Assembly (NCBI GenBank): GCA_023393095.1 | Contig: JAEWMT010000020.1 | Location: 1 to 37,127, forward strand | Direction of reading: 5' to 3' | DNA: 37,127 nucleotides | From: Bacillota bacterium | GTDB taxonomy: Bacteria > Bacillota > Clostridia > Lachnospirales > Lachnospiraceae | In this document: positions 8,887-16,243 of the stretch, in pieces | Layout: each line of letters starts with the position of its first letter | Numbering within the stretch: the stretch's first letter is position 1 | The notes under the pieces: model-generated | The model's input: the letters and a program-made list of their open reading frames with translations, nothing else | What the model was told of the DNA's origin: nothing | Database searches by the model: none | Position numbers and translations under genes: made by a program

Positions 8887-9002
8887 GCATATAAAATCAA
8901 GCTGAGATTGATGTTATTGTTTTGAATGTAGAGTATTGGATTTATTTTGCAAGTATAATATTGATGACCAAATTCGTGGTATTTTGAAGAATGGAGATTA
9001 CT

Positions 9003-10703
9003 ATGACAAGTGCTTTAATGAATCAGTTTATGGGTGAGGATTATGCAGACTTCATTATAGATTATCGTGCAAATCCAGGCTTAAAAGACTTATTCCCAAA
9101 TGCTGAATTTCATGTTATCGATGAAAATTATTCAGTACTGCATTTACCTGTTGCTCAGTTTCAAAATAGAACGGTAAGAGGTATGCGTTTACTTTTGGTG
9201 CCATATTTATATGGTCTGACCAGTGAAGTAGCATTGGAGGCCTCAGGTGTTGAAAGGCTACGCACACTTCCGAATTTTAATCTTAGAGGGAGTGGTATTT
9301 TAATCTGTATTATTGATACGGGTGTTAAGTATACGCTTCCAGCTTTTAAAAACCAGGATGGTACTACTAAAATACATTCCATATGGGATCAAACAATTCA
9401 TGGAGACGAAGCACCTTTTCAACTTCTTTTTGGTACCGAATATAACAAAGAACAGATTAATCAGGCATTAAATAGTGAGAATCCTCTGTCCGTGGTACCA
9501 AGTACGGATGAAGATGGTCATGGTACAATGCTTGCGGCAGTAGCAGCCGGTACAGAGGACAGTAATGCAGGCTTCAATGGGGTGGCACCTGATGCAGAAC
9601 TTGTTATTGTAAAGCTGGCAGAGGCAAAACAATACCTCAGAGATTTTTACTCTATTCCGGAGGGTGTGATATGCTATCAGGAGAACAATATTATGTGGGG
9701 GGTTATATATTGCGTACAGGTTGCTAGACAATTAAATCGTCCATTTAGTATTTGTATAGGATTAGGAACCTCACAAAGCAGTCATGGTGGCGTATCACCA
9801 TTATCTCAGATGTTAACAAATTATGCTGATATTCCCCACACAGGAGTTGTAATTGCTGCAGGAAACGAAGGAAATTTAGGAAGGCATTTTCATGGGGTAA
9901 TAGATCCGGCAATTGGCAATCTGGAGGTTGAATTAAATGTAGGTGAGAATGATAAGGGTTTTTCTATGAGCCTATGGGGCAGCGCGCCCGGTATATTCAG
10001 TATTGATATTTTATCACCATCTGGTGAATACATACCAAGAATACCGGCTTCATTACAGGTTGTTAGAAGAATCTCTTTTATATTTGAACAGACTACAATT
10101 TATGTTGAATATGAGACTGTGGAATACAATACGGGTGATCAGGTCATTTTGCTCAATTTTAAAAATGTTACACCGGGTATCTGGAAATTCACCATATATG
10201 CCCAGGGCAATCTTTCCAGTGAATTTCATATCTGGCTTCCTATGGGTAATTTTATTACAAGAGATACACGTTTCATCAGACCCGATATTTATACAACAAT
10301 TGTTGCTCCGGGGAATGCAGAGGTCCCAATCACTGTAACAGCCTATAATCCGTCAGGTGGTTCCTTATATACGAATGCAAGCAGGGGCTTTTCAAGAACA
10401 AATACAATCAAACCGGAGTTGGCTGCTCCGGGAGTAAATTATATTGCACCAACTCTTGACGGGGGATATACTAACTATACCGGAACAGGTGTTGCTGCAG
10501 CGCATACAGCTGGTATAGTAGCATTATTGTTTGAATGGGGTATCGTGAACGGAAACCAAACCAGCTTTGATACATTAGAGGTTAAAAAATATTTGGTACG
10601 TGGTGCAAAAAGGAGCAGTAACCTTACTTATCCCAACAGGGATTGGGGATATGGTATTCTAGACTTATATAATACGTTTGATGTTTTAAGACGAAATTTA
10701 TAG
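9003..10703 (+). CDS. Csp-like subtilase with Ser-to-Gly active site (probable pseudoprotease)
   Basis: This tandem paralogue of the preceding gene, also 566 aa, has the same domain order. Asp105 (ICIIDTGVKY), His173 (DEDGHGTMLAA) and oxyanion Asn288 (IAAGNEGN) are kept. The nucleophile motif reads YTGTGVAAAH: Gly496 (codon GGT, 10488-10490) replaces Ser. The frame is otherwise open and well conserved, so this is not simple decay. In C. difficile the germination regulator CspC is a catalytically dead Csp, also with Gly at the Ser position, as I recall. An active/inactive Csp pair is therefore the natural model, though unproven. The start ATG 9003 follows TGGAGAT. A 116-bp gap separates the genes and holds no terminator, so co-transcription is possible. 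Confidence 0.85.
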   Translation: MTSALMNQFMGEDYADFIIDYRANPGLKDLFPNAEFHVIDENYSVLHLPVAQFQNRTVRGMRLLLVPYLYGLTSEVALEASGVERLRTLPNFNLRGSGILICIIDTGVKYTLPAFKNQDGTTKIHSIWDQTIHGDEAPFQLLFGTEYNKEQINQALNSENPLSVVPSTDEDGHGTMLAAVAAGTEDSNAGFNGVAPDAELVIVKLAEAKQYLRDFYSIPEGVICYQENNIMWGVIYCVQVARQLNRPFSICIGLGTSQSSHGGVSPLSQMLTNYADIPHTGVVIAAGNEGNLGRHFHGVIDPAIGNLEVELNVGENDKGFSMSLWGSAPGIFSIDILSPSGEYIPRIPASLQVVRRISFIFEQTTIYVEYETVEYNTGDQVILLNFKNVTPGIWKFTIYAQGNLSSEFHIWLPMGNFITRDTRFIRPDIYTTIVAPGNAEVPITVTAYNPSGGSLYTNASRGFSRTNTIKPELAAPGVNYIAPTLDGGYTNYTGTGVAAAHTAGIVALLFEWGIVNGNQTSFDTLEVKKYLVRGAKRSSNLTYPNRDWGYGILDLYNTFDVLRRNL

Positions 10704-10846
10704 TTATAATTGAATGGAAATACTCCCAATCAAAAATAAAATATGAAACAAATGTATAAACTTTCCCATTTTACAAACAATATAGTTAGTAAAAGATATA
10801 ACAAATAACTGATATTCAAATTACGTAAAATGGAGGAAGATCTTGC

Positions 10847-11395
10847 ATGAAGGCAACAGGAATAGTAAGAAGAATAGATGACCTTGGTCGTGTAGTTGTA
10901 CCAAAAGAAATTAGACGAACATTAAGAATCAGAGAAGGAGATCCTCTTGAAATATTTACGGATAGAGAGGGAGAGATCATATTAAAGAAGTATTCACCGA
11001 TTGGTGAACTAGGACAGTTTGCAAAACAGTATGCTGATTCACTTAACCAGACGACAGGACATATAGTGGCTATTACAGATAAAGACCAATTTATTGCAGT
11101 AGCTGGTCCAACGAAAAAAGATATGATAACGAAGGGTATCAGTCATGATCTTGAGGAAGCAATCAATGAACGTGAAGTAGTAATCGCTGGAAAAGATGAT
11201 AAGAATTTTATACGAATCCTAAATGATGATGATTCTGAATTTATGTATCAGGTAATAACTCCTATCATAAGTGAAGGTGATGCGATAGGCTCTGTTATCA
11301 TCCTAACAAAGGATGCAAAAACAAAATTTGGAGATTTAGAGAATAAGCTTGCCGGAACGGCAGCAGCGTTTTTAGGTAGACAGATGGAACAATAA
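10847..11395 (+). CDS. spoVT: Stage V sporulation protein T, AbrB-family regulator
   Basis: SpoVT is a DNA-binding regulator active in the forespore during late sporulation. The 182-aa protein has the AbrB-type swapped-hairpin DNA-binding domain at residues 1-50 (MKATGIVRRIDDLGRVVVPK) and a C-terminal GAF-like domain (about 60-180) ending in AAAFLGRQMEQ; the length matches the family. The start follows TGGAGGA. In B. subtilis it begins the same cluster seen here (mazG, rqcP, yabP, yabQ, divIC, spoIIE, tilS, hpt, ftsH). Placed directly after two germination-type proteases, it could influence them, but no binding site was identified. Confidence 0.97.
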   Translation: MKATGIVRRIDDLGRVVVPKEIRRTLRIREGDPLEIFTDREGEIILKKYSPIGELGQFAKQYADSLNQTTGHIVAITDKDQFIAVAGPTKKDMITKGISHDLEEAINEREVVIAGKDDKNFIRILNDDDSEFMYQVITPIISEGDAIGSVIILTKDAKTKFGDLENKLAGTAAAFLGRQMEQ

Positions 11396-11406
11396 ACGAT
11401 CATTAT

Positions 11407-11466
11407 ATGCACTCCTTAATGTTTTCCACTTGTGTGGAGCATGAAATGGAGTGCATTTTATATTTT
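11407..11466 (+). terminator. Rho-independent terminator after spoVT
   Basis: TGCACTCC (11408-11415) pairs with GGAGTGCA (11448-11455), with an inner CCAC/GTGG stem, followed by TTTTATATTTTTT. It isolates spoVT from the accessory segment downstream. Confidence 0.9.
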
Positions 11467-11467
11467 T

Positions 11468-11691
11468 TCAAGCTATATTTTGTTGATCATGCTTGATAAA
11501 ATCATATTTTAGATCCACAATATTTGTTAGAAGACAGCTGTTAAAAGCCAGCATGCCGTAGGTGATGTGGGTAGTAAATTTTCTGTTCGGTTTGGAAAGC
11601 CTGCATGAAATTATATTTAAGAAATTTAAAATTTTACGTTTCATAGCGTAAGTATTTGTTGTAAAATTAACCATAAAAAATCCGGAATGCG
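11468..11691. other. Intergenic stretch with possible decayed coding fragment
   Basis: No complete gene is seen. On the plus strand 11531-11608 translates without stop as a short peptide ending VGDVGSKFSVRFGKPA, with no start or ribosome site. It could be a relic of a larger protein, but 25 codons are too few to judge. The rest is AT-rich. A 68-codon minus-strand frame here has no ribosome site and was not accepted. Confidence 0.3.
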
Positions 11692-11838
11692 ATGTCAGCC
11701 CAATATGTTGAAGGTGGGGCAGGAGATGTTACATATGTTCAGGTAATCAAAGATGGAAAGTCTTATTATGGTGCGATGTTGAATGATATTGAAAAGAAAA
11801 TGTTAGTTAAAATATGTGGTTTTGGAGGTGATTATTGA
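11692..11838 (+). CDS. Small 48-aa protein coupled to the next gene (possible toxin remnant)
   Basis: An ORF of 48 codons beginning MSAQYVEGGAGDVTYV and ending KICGFGGDY, whose TGA overlaps the ATG of the following gene (TGATG at 11836-11840). The frame is open slightly further upstream to 11677, and there is no good ribosome site for ATG 11692, so it may be the surviving C-terminus of a larger protein. The sequence alternates like beta strands (VTYVQVIKDGKSYYGAML). In polymorphic toxin loci the toxin's C-terminus commonly abuts its immunity gene in this way; that reading is inference. I do not recognise the family. Confidence 0.4.
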   Translation: MSAQYVEGGAGDVTYVQVIKDGKSYYGAMLNDIEKKMLVKICGFGGDY

Positions 11839-12479
11839 TGGAAAATAGCCAAGCTTATAAAGATTTTATTAAGCAGATTGAAGCAACAGGTAGAGAAAAA
11901 ATGGATGGATATTATCCTTTGACATTAGAAAACATTTATGAATGGGAAAGAGAAGAAATTGAAGATATTATATGGCATAATTTTGTAGATAAGAATGATT
12001 CTGCTTTAGCATTATTTATGCCAAAATTAAAAAAATATAAGGGCATAGACGCTTTAAAATCTAAATTACATACGTATGATATACCAAGTGGGGCTAGCGT
12101 TAATATTGCAGAAATATTGTATATTATATCAAATGAAAAACAATATATAAGTGTGATAAACCAGAATTATAAGTTATCAACGAATAGCTACGAGAAGGTT
12201 TCTATTGTTGCAAAATTATCACGTTTAGCAAAAAATGAAAATGTGTATTCTAACTTGATTGATATTTATATTAGTGATAATGATAGTATTAATCAACTTA
12301 GTGCATTGTGTGGAATCTTATGGGCGGACGGTTATTTAAGTGATATTGATAATTTTAATGAAATTACTGAAAAGATGGAATTGCTGAGAATGTTTAGAGC
12401 TGATACTGCTGAAAAACGAAGAGAGATAATTATGGAGTATGGGAATGGAGAATTTGAAAAATATAAAAATCTAACTTAA
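11838..12479 (+). CDS. Uncharacterised 213-aa protein, immunity-like organisation
   Basis: I do not recognise a named family. The protein is soluble, acidic and largely helical (YEWEREEIEDIIWHNF, then several helical repeats such as EKVSIVAKLSRLAKNENVYS), which could suit a HEAT-like or immunity-protein fold. The start ATG 11838 follows GGAGGTG (11824-11830) and overlaps the stop of the preceding 48-codon ORF. The gene is strongly AT-rich and sits between two terminator/promoter boundaries inside the otherwise conserved spoVT-mazG neighbourhood, so it looks acquired. The best guess is an orphan immunity protein whose toxin partner has decayed, at low certainty. Confidence 0.6.
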   Translation: MENSQAYKDFIKQIEATGREKMDGYYPLTLENIYEWEREEIEDIIWHNFVDKNDSALALFMPKLKKYKGIDALKSKLHTYDIPSGASVNIAEILYIISNEKQYISVINQNYKLSTNSYEKVSIVAKLSRLAKNENVYSNLIDIYISDNDSINQLSALCGILWADGYLSDIDNFNEITEKMELLRMFRADTAEKRREIIMEYGNGEFEKYKNLT

Positions 12480-12628
12480 TTATCCCGTTAGTGTAAATAC
12501 AAATCCAATATATCATATTATGTTTATACTTTAGAACTTCCAACTAACTAATCGACTTTTTCAATGGAGTAGGGAAGCGGCTTAGATAATTATAAGTATA
12601 AAGAGTCCAAGTCAAGGGTGGCATTTGC

Positions 12629-12658
12629 TTGTAATTTATGGTCATATACTGGTATAAT
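12629..12658 (+). promoter_or_regulatory. Sigma-A promoter of mazG
   Basis: TTGTAA (12629-12634), 18-bp spacer, then TGG-TATAAT (TATAAT at 12653-12658) with an extended -10. The transcript would start near 12665, about 28 nt before the mazG start, supporting ATG 12693 and separating mazG from the inserted segment. Confidence 0.7.
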
Positions 12659-12692
12659 TGGTAATAAATATACAGAGGAATGGAGATATGCT

Positions 12693-13472
12693 ATGTCTGA
12701 TTACAGCTTTGACGAATTTATGGATATTATTCGAAAACTCAGGAGTAAAGAAGGATGCCCCTGGGATAGGGAGCAGACCCATGAAAGCCTGAAAACCTGT
12801 CTAATCGAAGAATGTTATGAGACAATAGAAGCAATCAATAATAAGGATAATGAGAATCTATGTGAAGAACTAGGTGATATCCTGCTTCAGGTCGCTCTTC
12901 ACAGTGCAATCGCCGAAGAAAAAGGGGAGTTTCACATTACGGATGTAATATCAGGAGAGACAGAGAAAATGATACGGAGACATCCTCATGTATTCGGAGA
13001 TGTTACGGTAGAGAATTCGGAGGGTGTTATAAAAAACTGGGATGAAATCAAGAAGATAGAAAAAAACACTAAAAATATTGCAGAAGAAATAACTGGAGTG
13101 CCGAAAGCATTTCCTGCCATGCTTCGAGCAGAGAAGGTCCAGAAGAAAGCAGCAAAAGCAGGGATGGATTTTGAGGGTTATCGGCAGGTACTTGATAAAG
13201 TTGAAGAAGAGCTTAATGAGCTTAAGGAAACAATTGAAAATGGTGATAAAACTGGGATAGAGGAGGAATTTGGTGATGTACTTTTCTCAATAGTTAATTT
13301 ATCACGGTTTTTACAATTAAATGCAGAAAATTCCTTGACAAATGCCACTAATAAGTTTATAAATAGATTTGTAGATATTTTTGCTCTGGCTGAGAGCAGA
13401 GGTCAGAATCTATGTGAACTATCCCCTATAGAGCAAGATGTTTTGTGGAGGGAAGTAAAACAATCGTTATAA
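12693..13472 (+). CDS. mazG: Nucleoside triphosphate pyrophosphohydrolase
   Basis: MazG hydrolyses NTPs and dNTPs, including damaged ones, to monophosphates and pyrophosphate. The 259-aa protein has the two MazG domains. The first starts LRSKEGCPWDREQTHESL and carries the metal-binding EECYETIEAI...EELGDILLQ; the second has VEEELNELKETIENG...EEFGDVLFS. RRHPHVFGD is the typical family signature between them. The start ATG 12693 follows GAGGAATGGAG; an open frame upstream to 12618 runs through the promoter and is rejected. Next comes hup, 38 bp downstream. In B. subtilis mazG (yabN) occupies the same place in the spoVT-ftsH cluster. Confidence 0.96.
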   Translation: MSDYSFDEFMDIIRKLRSKEGCPWDREQTHESLKTCLIEECYETIEAINNKDNENLCEELGDILLQVALHSAIAEEKGEFHITDVISGETEKMIRRHPHVFGDVTVENSEGVIKNWDEIKKIEKNTKNIAEEITGVPKAFPAMLRAEKVQKKAAKAGMDFEGYRQVLDKVEEELNELKETIENGDKTGIEEEFGDVLFSIVNLSRFLQLNAENSLTNATNKFINRFVDIFALAESRGQNLCELSPIEQDVLWREVKQSL

Positions 13473-13510
13473 TAGAATATAATTAATTACTTTAGAGGAG
13501 GAGCAAATCC

Positions 13511-13786
13511 ATGAACAAAGCAGAATTAGTTGCAGCGATTGCAGAGAAAACAGAATTTTCCAAGAAGGATTCAGAAAAAGCTTTAAAAGCTTTCATCGAT
13601 GTTGTTACAGAAGAATTAACAAAGGGTGAGAAGGTTCAGTTAGTAGGTTTCGGTACATTTGAAGTATCTGAGAGATCTGCAAGAACAGGTAGAAATCCTT
13701 TGACAAAGGAAACTATAACAATTGCTGCTTCCAAAGCACCGAAGTTCAAAGCAGGTAAGGCATTAAAGGATGTAATTAACGCTTAG
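13511..13786 (+). CDS. hup: HU-type DNA-binding protein
   Basis: A 91-aa histone-like nucleoid protein that bends and compacts DNA as a dimer. The sequence MNKAELVAAIAEKTEFSK and the beta-arm region VGFGTFEVSERSARTGRNP are classical; IAASKAPKFKAGKALKD is the conserved end. A strong AGAGGAGGAG ribosome site precedes ATG 13511. It lies between mazG and rqcP, as commonly seen in clostridia, and a strong terminator follows at once. Confidence 0.98.
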   Translation: MNKAELVAAIAEKTEFSKKDSEKALKAFIDVVTEELTKGEKVQLVGFGTFEVSERSARTGRNPLTKETITIAASKAPKFKAGKALKDVINA

Positions 13787-13800
13787 TTGATTTTAAACAA

Positions 13801-13861
13801 AAAGGGCTGTTTTAAATTCCGGATCTCATTGGGGGTGTAGGGTTTTTAAAACAGCCTTTTT
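13801..13861 (+). terminator. Terminator/attenuator between hup and rqcP
   Basis: GGCTGTTTTAAA (13805-13816) pairs exactly with TTTAAAACAGCC (13845-13856), followed by TTTTT. It ends 22 nt before the rqcP start, so most hup transcripts should stop here and the downstream sporulation genes depend on read-through or their own promoter. Confidence 0.9.
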
Positions 13862-13883
13862 GCTATGGAAATGGAGGAAGTTG

Positions 13884-14123
13884 TTGAGACTCGACAAATT
13901 TTTAAAAGTATCAAGATTGATAAAGAGGCGTACGGTAGCTAATGAGGCCTGTGATGCAGGTAGAGTTATGATTAACAGTAAGCCTGCAAAAGCATCAGCT
14001 AATGTTAAGGTCGGCGATATCATTGAAATTGGATTCGGCAGCAAAGCGGTAAAGGTTGAAGTTCTTGATGTGCAGGAAACAACAAGAAAGGACGATGCAA
14101 AGGAACTTTATAAATATCTTTAA
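13884..14123 (+). CDS. rqcP: S4-domain RNA-binding protein RqcP (HslR/YabO family)
   Basis: A 79-aa protein consisting of one S4 RNA-binding domain (RLDKFLKVSRLIKRRTVANE, then GRVMINSKPAKASANVKVGD). In Firmicutes RqcP works with RqcH on stalled 50S subunits to add alanine tails in ribosome-associated quality control. The start is TTG 13884, 6 nt after GGAGG (13873-13877); this gives the family N-terminus MRLDKFLK. A frame open to 13860 would reach into the terminator. It is followed by yabP after 136 bp, the same order as in B. subtilis. Confidence 0.94.
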   Translation: MRLDKFLKVSRLIKRRTVANEACDAGRVMINSKPAKASANVKVGDIIEIGFGSKAVKVEVLDVQETTRKDDAKELYKYL

Positions 14124-14259
14124 GCTGCCGTCTTAATCATGAAATGTTAAATTCATAATGGAATGAAGTTCTAAGTCTTCTCATATACTTAAAAAGATAT
14201 ATCTTGTTTACTTTTCTAGGATATATCGAAAGGTATTTTATATGGGGAGGCTTTTTTAT

Positions 14260-14547
14260 ATGGAAGAGAAGCAACAGCAGATTCTTAAGGGTCACAAGCT
14301 TAATATCAACGCTAGAAAAACTGCCATGATTACAGGTGTTAATGATGTGCTCTCCTTTGATGCAGGAGAGATTTTACTTCAGACGGAGCAGGGGGTATTG
14401 ATGATCCGGGGAAGTGAACTACATGTTAACCGGCTTACTCTGGAAAAGGGCGAAGTAGATATTGATGGGCGGATCGACAGTTTAACCTATTCTGATACGG
14501 TAGGCTCCAAATCCGGAGAATCACTGTTTGGCAGGCTTTTTAAATAG
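14260..14547 (+). CDS. yabP: Sporulation protein YabP
   Basis: YabP is a small spore-formation protein of the YabP/YqfC family, needed for normal spore assembly in B. subtilis and thought to act in the mother cell. The 95-aa product contains LNINARKTAMITGVNDVLSF and the family ending SLTYSDTV...GESLFGRLFK. ATG 14260 follows GGGGAGG; an in-frame ATG at 14242 overlaps that site. It lies 9 bp upstream of yabQ, so the two form an operon. The 136 bp before it contains two GATATATC palindromes (14196-14203 and 14220-14227) and no clear sigma-E promoter. Confidence 0.95.
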   Translation: MEEKQQQILKGHKLNINARKTAMITGVNDVLSFDAGEILLQTEQGVLMIRGSELHVNRLTLEKGEVDIDGRIDSLTYSDTVGSKSGESLFGRLFK

Positions 14548-14556
14548 GAGGCCTGT

Positions 14557-15237
14557 ATGAATCATGCTATTTCAATTGAACTTCAATTTTTTATGATTTC
14601 GGTACTTAGCGGTGCGATCATACTTCTTGTTTATGATATTCTTCGTATTATCCGCAGGTTGATTAAACATGACAGTTTCTTTATAGCGCTTGAGGACCTG
14701 TTTTTTTGGGTTGGGGCAAGCTTATTTATTTTTGCCATGATCTATAATGAAAATGACGGGATCATCCGCGGATTCTGTGTTATGGGAATGGGGATTGGTA
14801 TGGTACTCTATCATTTTACATTAAGTGATCTGCTTGTTAGGATGATAACTAAATTGATACAAATGCTATTAAGTCCATTTGTTTTTGTCATTCATAAAGT
14901 AACTAAATTTATAAAGTTTCTATGGAACGTCGGAAAGAAAATTAAGAATTTTGTACTAACACGATTGATAAAATGTACGAAATCATGTAAAATAGCATTA
15001 AATAAAAGGAAGCAGGCTGCATCTTTAAAACACCAGAAACGATCCGGTGAAAAAATGCAGAAAAAACGAACGAAAAACGAAGTAAAACAAAGCAAAAAGA
15101 AGGACAGAAAGAAAACTGCTCATAAGAAAATAGACAAGAAGAGAGCTGCTCATAAGAAGTCTGACAGGAAAACAGCTGACAGGAATAGGTCTGTGGAAAA
15201 AACCACAGAATCAGACTCAAAGAAAGTTGACAAGTAG
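14557..15237 (+). CDS. yabQ: Spore cortex biosynthesis protein YabQ with long basic tail
   Basis: YabQ is a membrane protein required for spore cortex formation and localised to the outer forespore membrane in B. subtilis. The N-terminal 120 residues hold three or four TM helices (ISIELQFFMISVLSGAIILL, DLFFWVGASLFIFAMIY, GFCVMGMGIGMVLYHF). From about residue 120 the protein becomes very Lys/Arg rich, with degenerate repeats KKTAHKKIDKKRAAHKKSDRKTADR; this makes it longer (226 aa) than many relatives. The tail is probably cytoplasmic and could bind nucleic acid or membrane lipids. The start follows AGGAGG. It is coupled to yabP and followed 44 bp later by divIC. Confidence 0.93.
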   Translation: MNHAISIELQFFMISVLSGAIILLVYDILRIIRRLIKHDSFFIALEDLFFWVGASLFIFAMIYNENDGIIRGFCVMGMGIGMVLYHFTLSDLLVRMITKLIQMLLSPFVFVIHKVTKFIKFLWNVGKKIKNFVLTRLIKCTKSCKIALNKRKQAASLKHQKRSGEKMQKKRTKNEVKQSKKKDRKKTAHKKIDKKRAAHKKSDRKTADRNRSVEKTTESDSKKVDK

Positions 15238-15281
15238 ATAGGTGAATGCCTAAGGATATTTATTTAAGGGGTGCGTTGCTG

Positions 15282-15569
15282 ATGAGAAGAAGACGTAAGA
15301 ATAGGACAGGCGTTGGAATCATTACCTTTTTGGTTTTGATCCTTTTTGCTATTATTTCATATCGAAGAATTGGACTTGCGGACGAGCTAAAAAAGAGCGA
15401 GTATGAATCAGCCCGCCTTGTCGAGCAGATACAGGATCAGAAAGACCGTTCCAAAGATATTGAAAATATGAGTAAGTATACTAAAACAAAGGAATACATA
15501 GAGGATATAGCAAGAAAGAAGCTTGGACTTGTATATAAGGATGAGATTATATTTAAAGAGAAAGAATAA
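15282..15569 (+). CDS. divIC: FtsB/DivIC-family septum formation initiator
   Basis: DivIC is a bitopic cell-division protein that forms a complex with FtsL and DivIB at the septum. The 95-aa product has a basic cytoplasmic start (MRRRRKNRTG), one TM helix (VGIITFLVLILFAIISY), a coiled coil (ELKKSEYESARLVEQIQDQK) and the family end KEYIEDIARKKLGLVYKDE. I prefer ATG 15282, 10 nt after AAGGGG; ATG 15246, with a weaker GGTGA, would add 12 residues and cannot be excluded. It lies in the conserved yabP-yabQ-divIC string and is followed by tRNA-Met. Confidence 0.93.
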   Translation: MRRRRKNRTGVGIITFLVLILFAIISYRRIGLADELKKSEYESARLVEQIQDQKDRSKDIENMSKYTKTKEYIEDIARKKLGLVYKDEIIFKEKE

Positions 15570-15605
15570 TTCGATAAAAGAATGGTTATGATCTGAATAA
15601 AATGA

Positions 15606-15634
15606 TTGACAACCATACTGAAAGCAGATATAAT
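15606..15634 (+). promoter_or_regulatory. Consensus sigma-A promoter of tRNA-Met
   Basis: TTGACA (15606-15611), a 17-bp spacer and TATAAT (15629-15634) are perfect -35 and -10 elements. Transcription should begin near 15641, just before the tRNA. Confidence 0.93.
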
Positions 15635-15648
15635 AAAGTTCGTTCTTT

Positions 15649-15722
15649 GGCGAAGTAGCTCAGTTGGCGAGAGCACGCGGTTCATACCCGCGGTGTCGGC
15701 GGTTCAAATCCGTCCTTCGCTA
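15649..15722 (+). tRNA. Elongator tRNA-Met (anticodon CAT)
   Basis: A full cloverleaf of 74 nt. The acceptor GGCGAAG pairs with CTTCGCT (first pair G-U) and the discriminator is A. The D stem is GCTC/GAGC, the anticodon stem CGCGG/CCGCG with loop TTCATAC (CAT at 15683-15685), the variable loop 5 nt, and the T arm GGCGG-TTCAAAT-CCGTC. No CCA is encoded. The sequence pattern and place (after divIC, before spoIIE) match the elongator tRNA-Met of the B. subtilis cluster. A tRNA-Ile2 (CAT decoded after lysidine modification by TilS) is the alternative, less likely. Confidence 0.95.
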
Positions 15723-15732
15723 TTTGGAGATG

Positions 15733-15764
15733 GAGGCTGTTGTATAACAGCCTCTAATTTTTAT
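15733..15764 (+). terminator. Terminator of the tRNA-Met transcript
   Basis: GAGGCTGTT (15733-15741) pairs perfectly with AACAGCCTC (15746-15754) around a 4-nt loop, followed by TAATTTTTATT. It lies between the tRNA and the convergent GNAT gene. Confidence 0.9.
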
Positions 15765-15772
15765 TGAAATTT

Positions 15773-16243
15773 TTATATTAACGTTAACTCCATAGGAGTA
15801 TATATAATACCTTGATAATCCATTTGACTTCCTAAATTTTTAAATCCTAGGGCATGATAAAAGGGAACAGCATAGGGTGAAGCATTAAGTTTTATTTTAT
15901 TAATATTGTTTTCTTTTAATTTTGGAAGGATATAATTAAATAAATTTGTAGCGACCCCTTTCCGGTGATATCTCTTATCTACAAAGACGCAGGATATGAC
16001 ATTGTTGGAACCGATAGATAATACTCCGATAAGGTAACACTCTATGTAAGCCCCATACATAGTCTGATGACCATTTCTAAAATGCTCTTTAAAATCGTTA
16101 TTTTCTATGTAGTTTAATCGAAAGGTATTTACACCTTCCTTACTATAATCGGGAGCCACAAACTCCTGAAAGGTATCCCAAATAAGACGTAAGGCTCTAT
16201 CTAGTTCTTCTTCATATTCTACTTTTTTAATTTCATAATACAT
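15773..16243 (-). CDS. GNAT-family N-acetyltransferase
   Basis: A 156-aa GCN5-related acetyltransferase. The acetyl-CoA loop is visible as CVFVDKRYHRKGVATNLFNY (R/QxxGxA pattern), followed by the C-terminal strand KIKLNASPYAVPFYHALGF, where the catalytic Tyr region usually lies. The substrate (small molecule or protein) cannot be told. The start follows AGAGGATATCGGG on the minus strand. It is inserted head-on into the tRNA-Met/spoIIE interval of an otherwise conserved cluster and is AT-rich, so it is probably an accessory gene. Confidence 0.88.
   Translation of the reverse strand: MYYEIKKVEYEEELDRALRLIWDTFQEFVAPDYSKEGVNTFRLNYIENNDFKEHFRNGHQTMYGAYIECYLIGVLSIGSNNVISCVFVDKRYHRKGVATNLFNYILPKLKENNINKIKLNASPYAVPFYHALGFKNLGSQMDYQGIIYTPMELTLI

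Noticed and set aside
8991..9002. Earlier ATG of the second Csp-like gene
   Set aside because: It precedes the ribosome site (TGGAGAT at 8993-8999); ATG 9003 fits it and matches the paralogue's start.
10751..10784. Sigma-G-like promoter (GTATA...CAATATA) before spoVT
   Set aside because: The spacer is 19 bp and the -10 deviates from consensus; in AT-rich DNA such matches are expected by chance.
11468..11674. Minus-strand 68-codon ORF after spoVT
   Set aside because: It has no ribosome site, no recognisable domain, and overlaps the terminator region.
12618..12692. Upstream extension of MazG
   Set aside because: It would be translated from within the sigma-A promoter and before the ribosome site.
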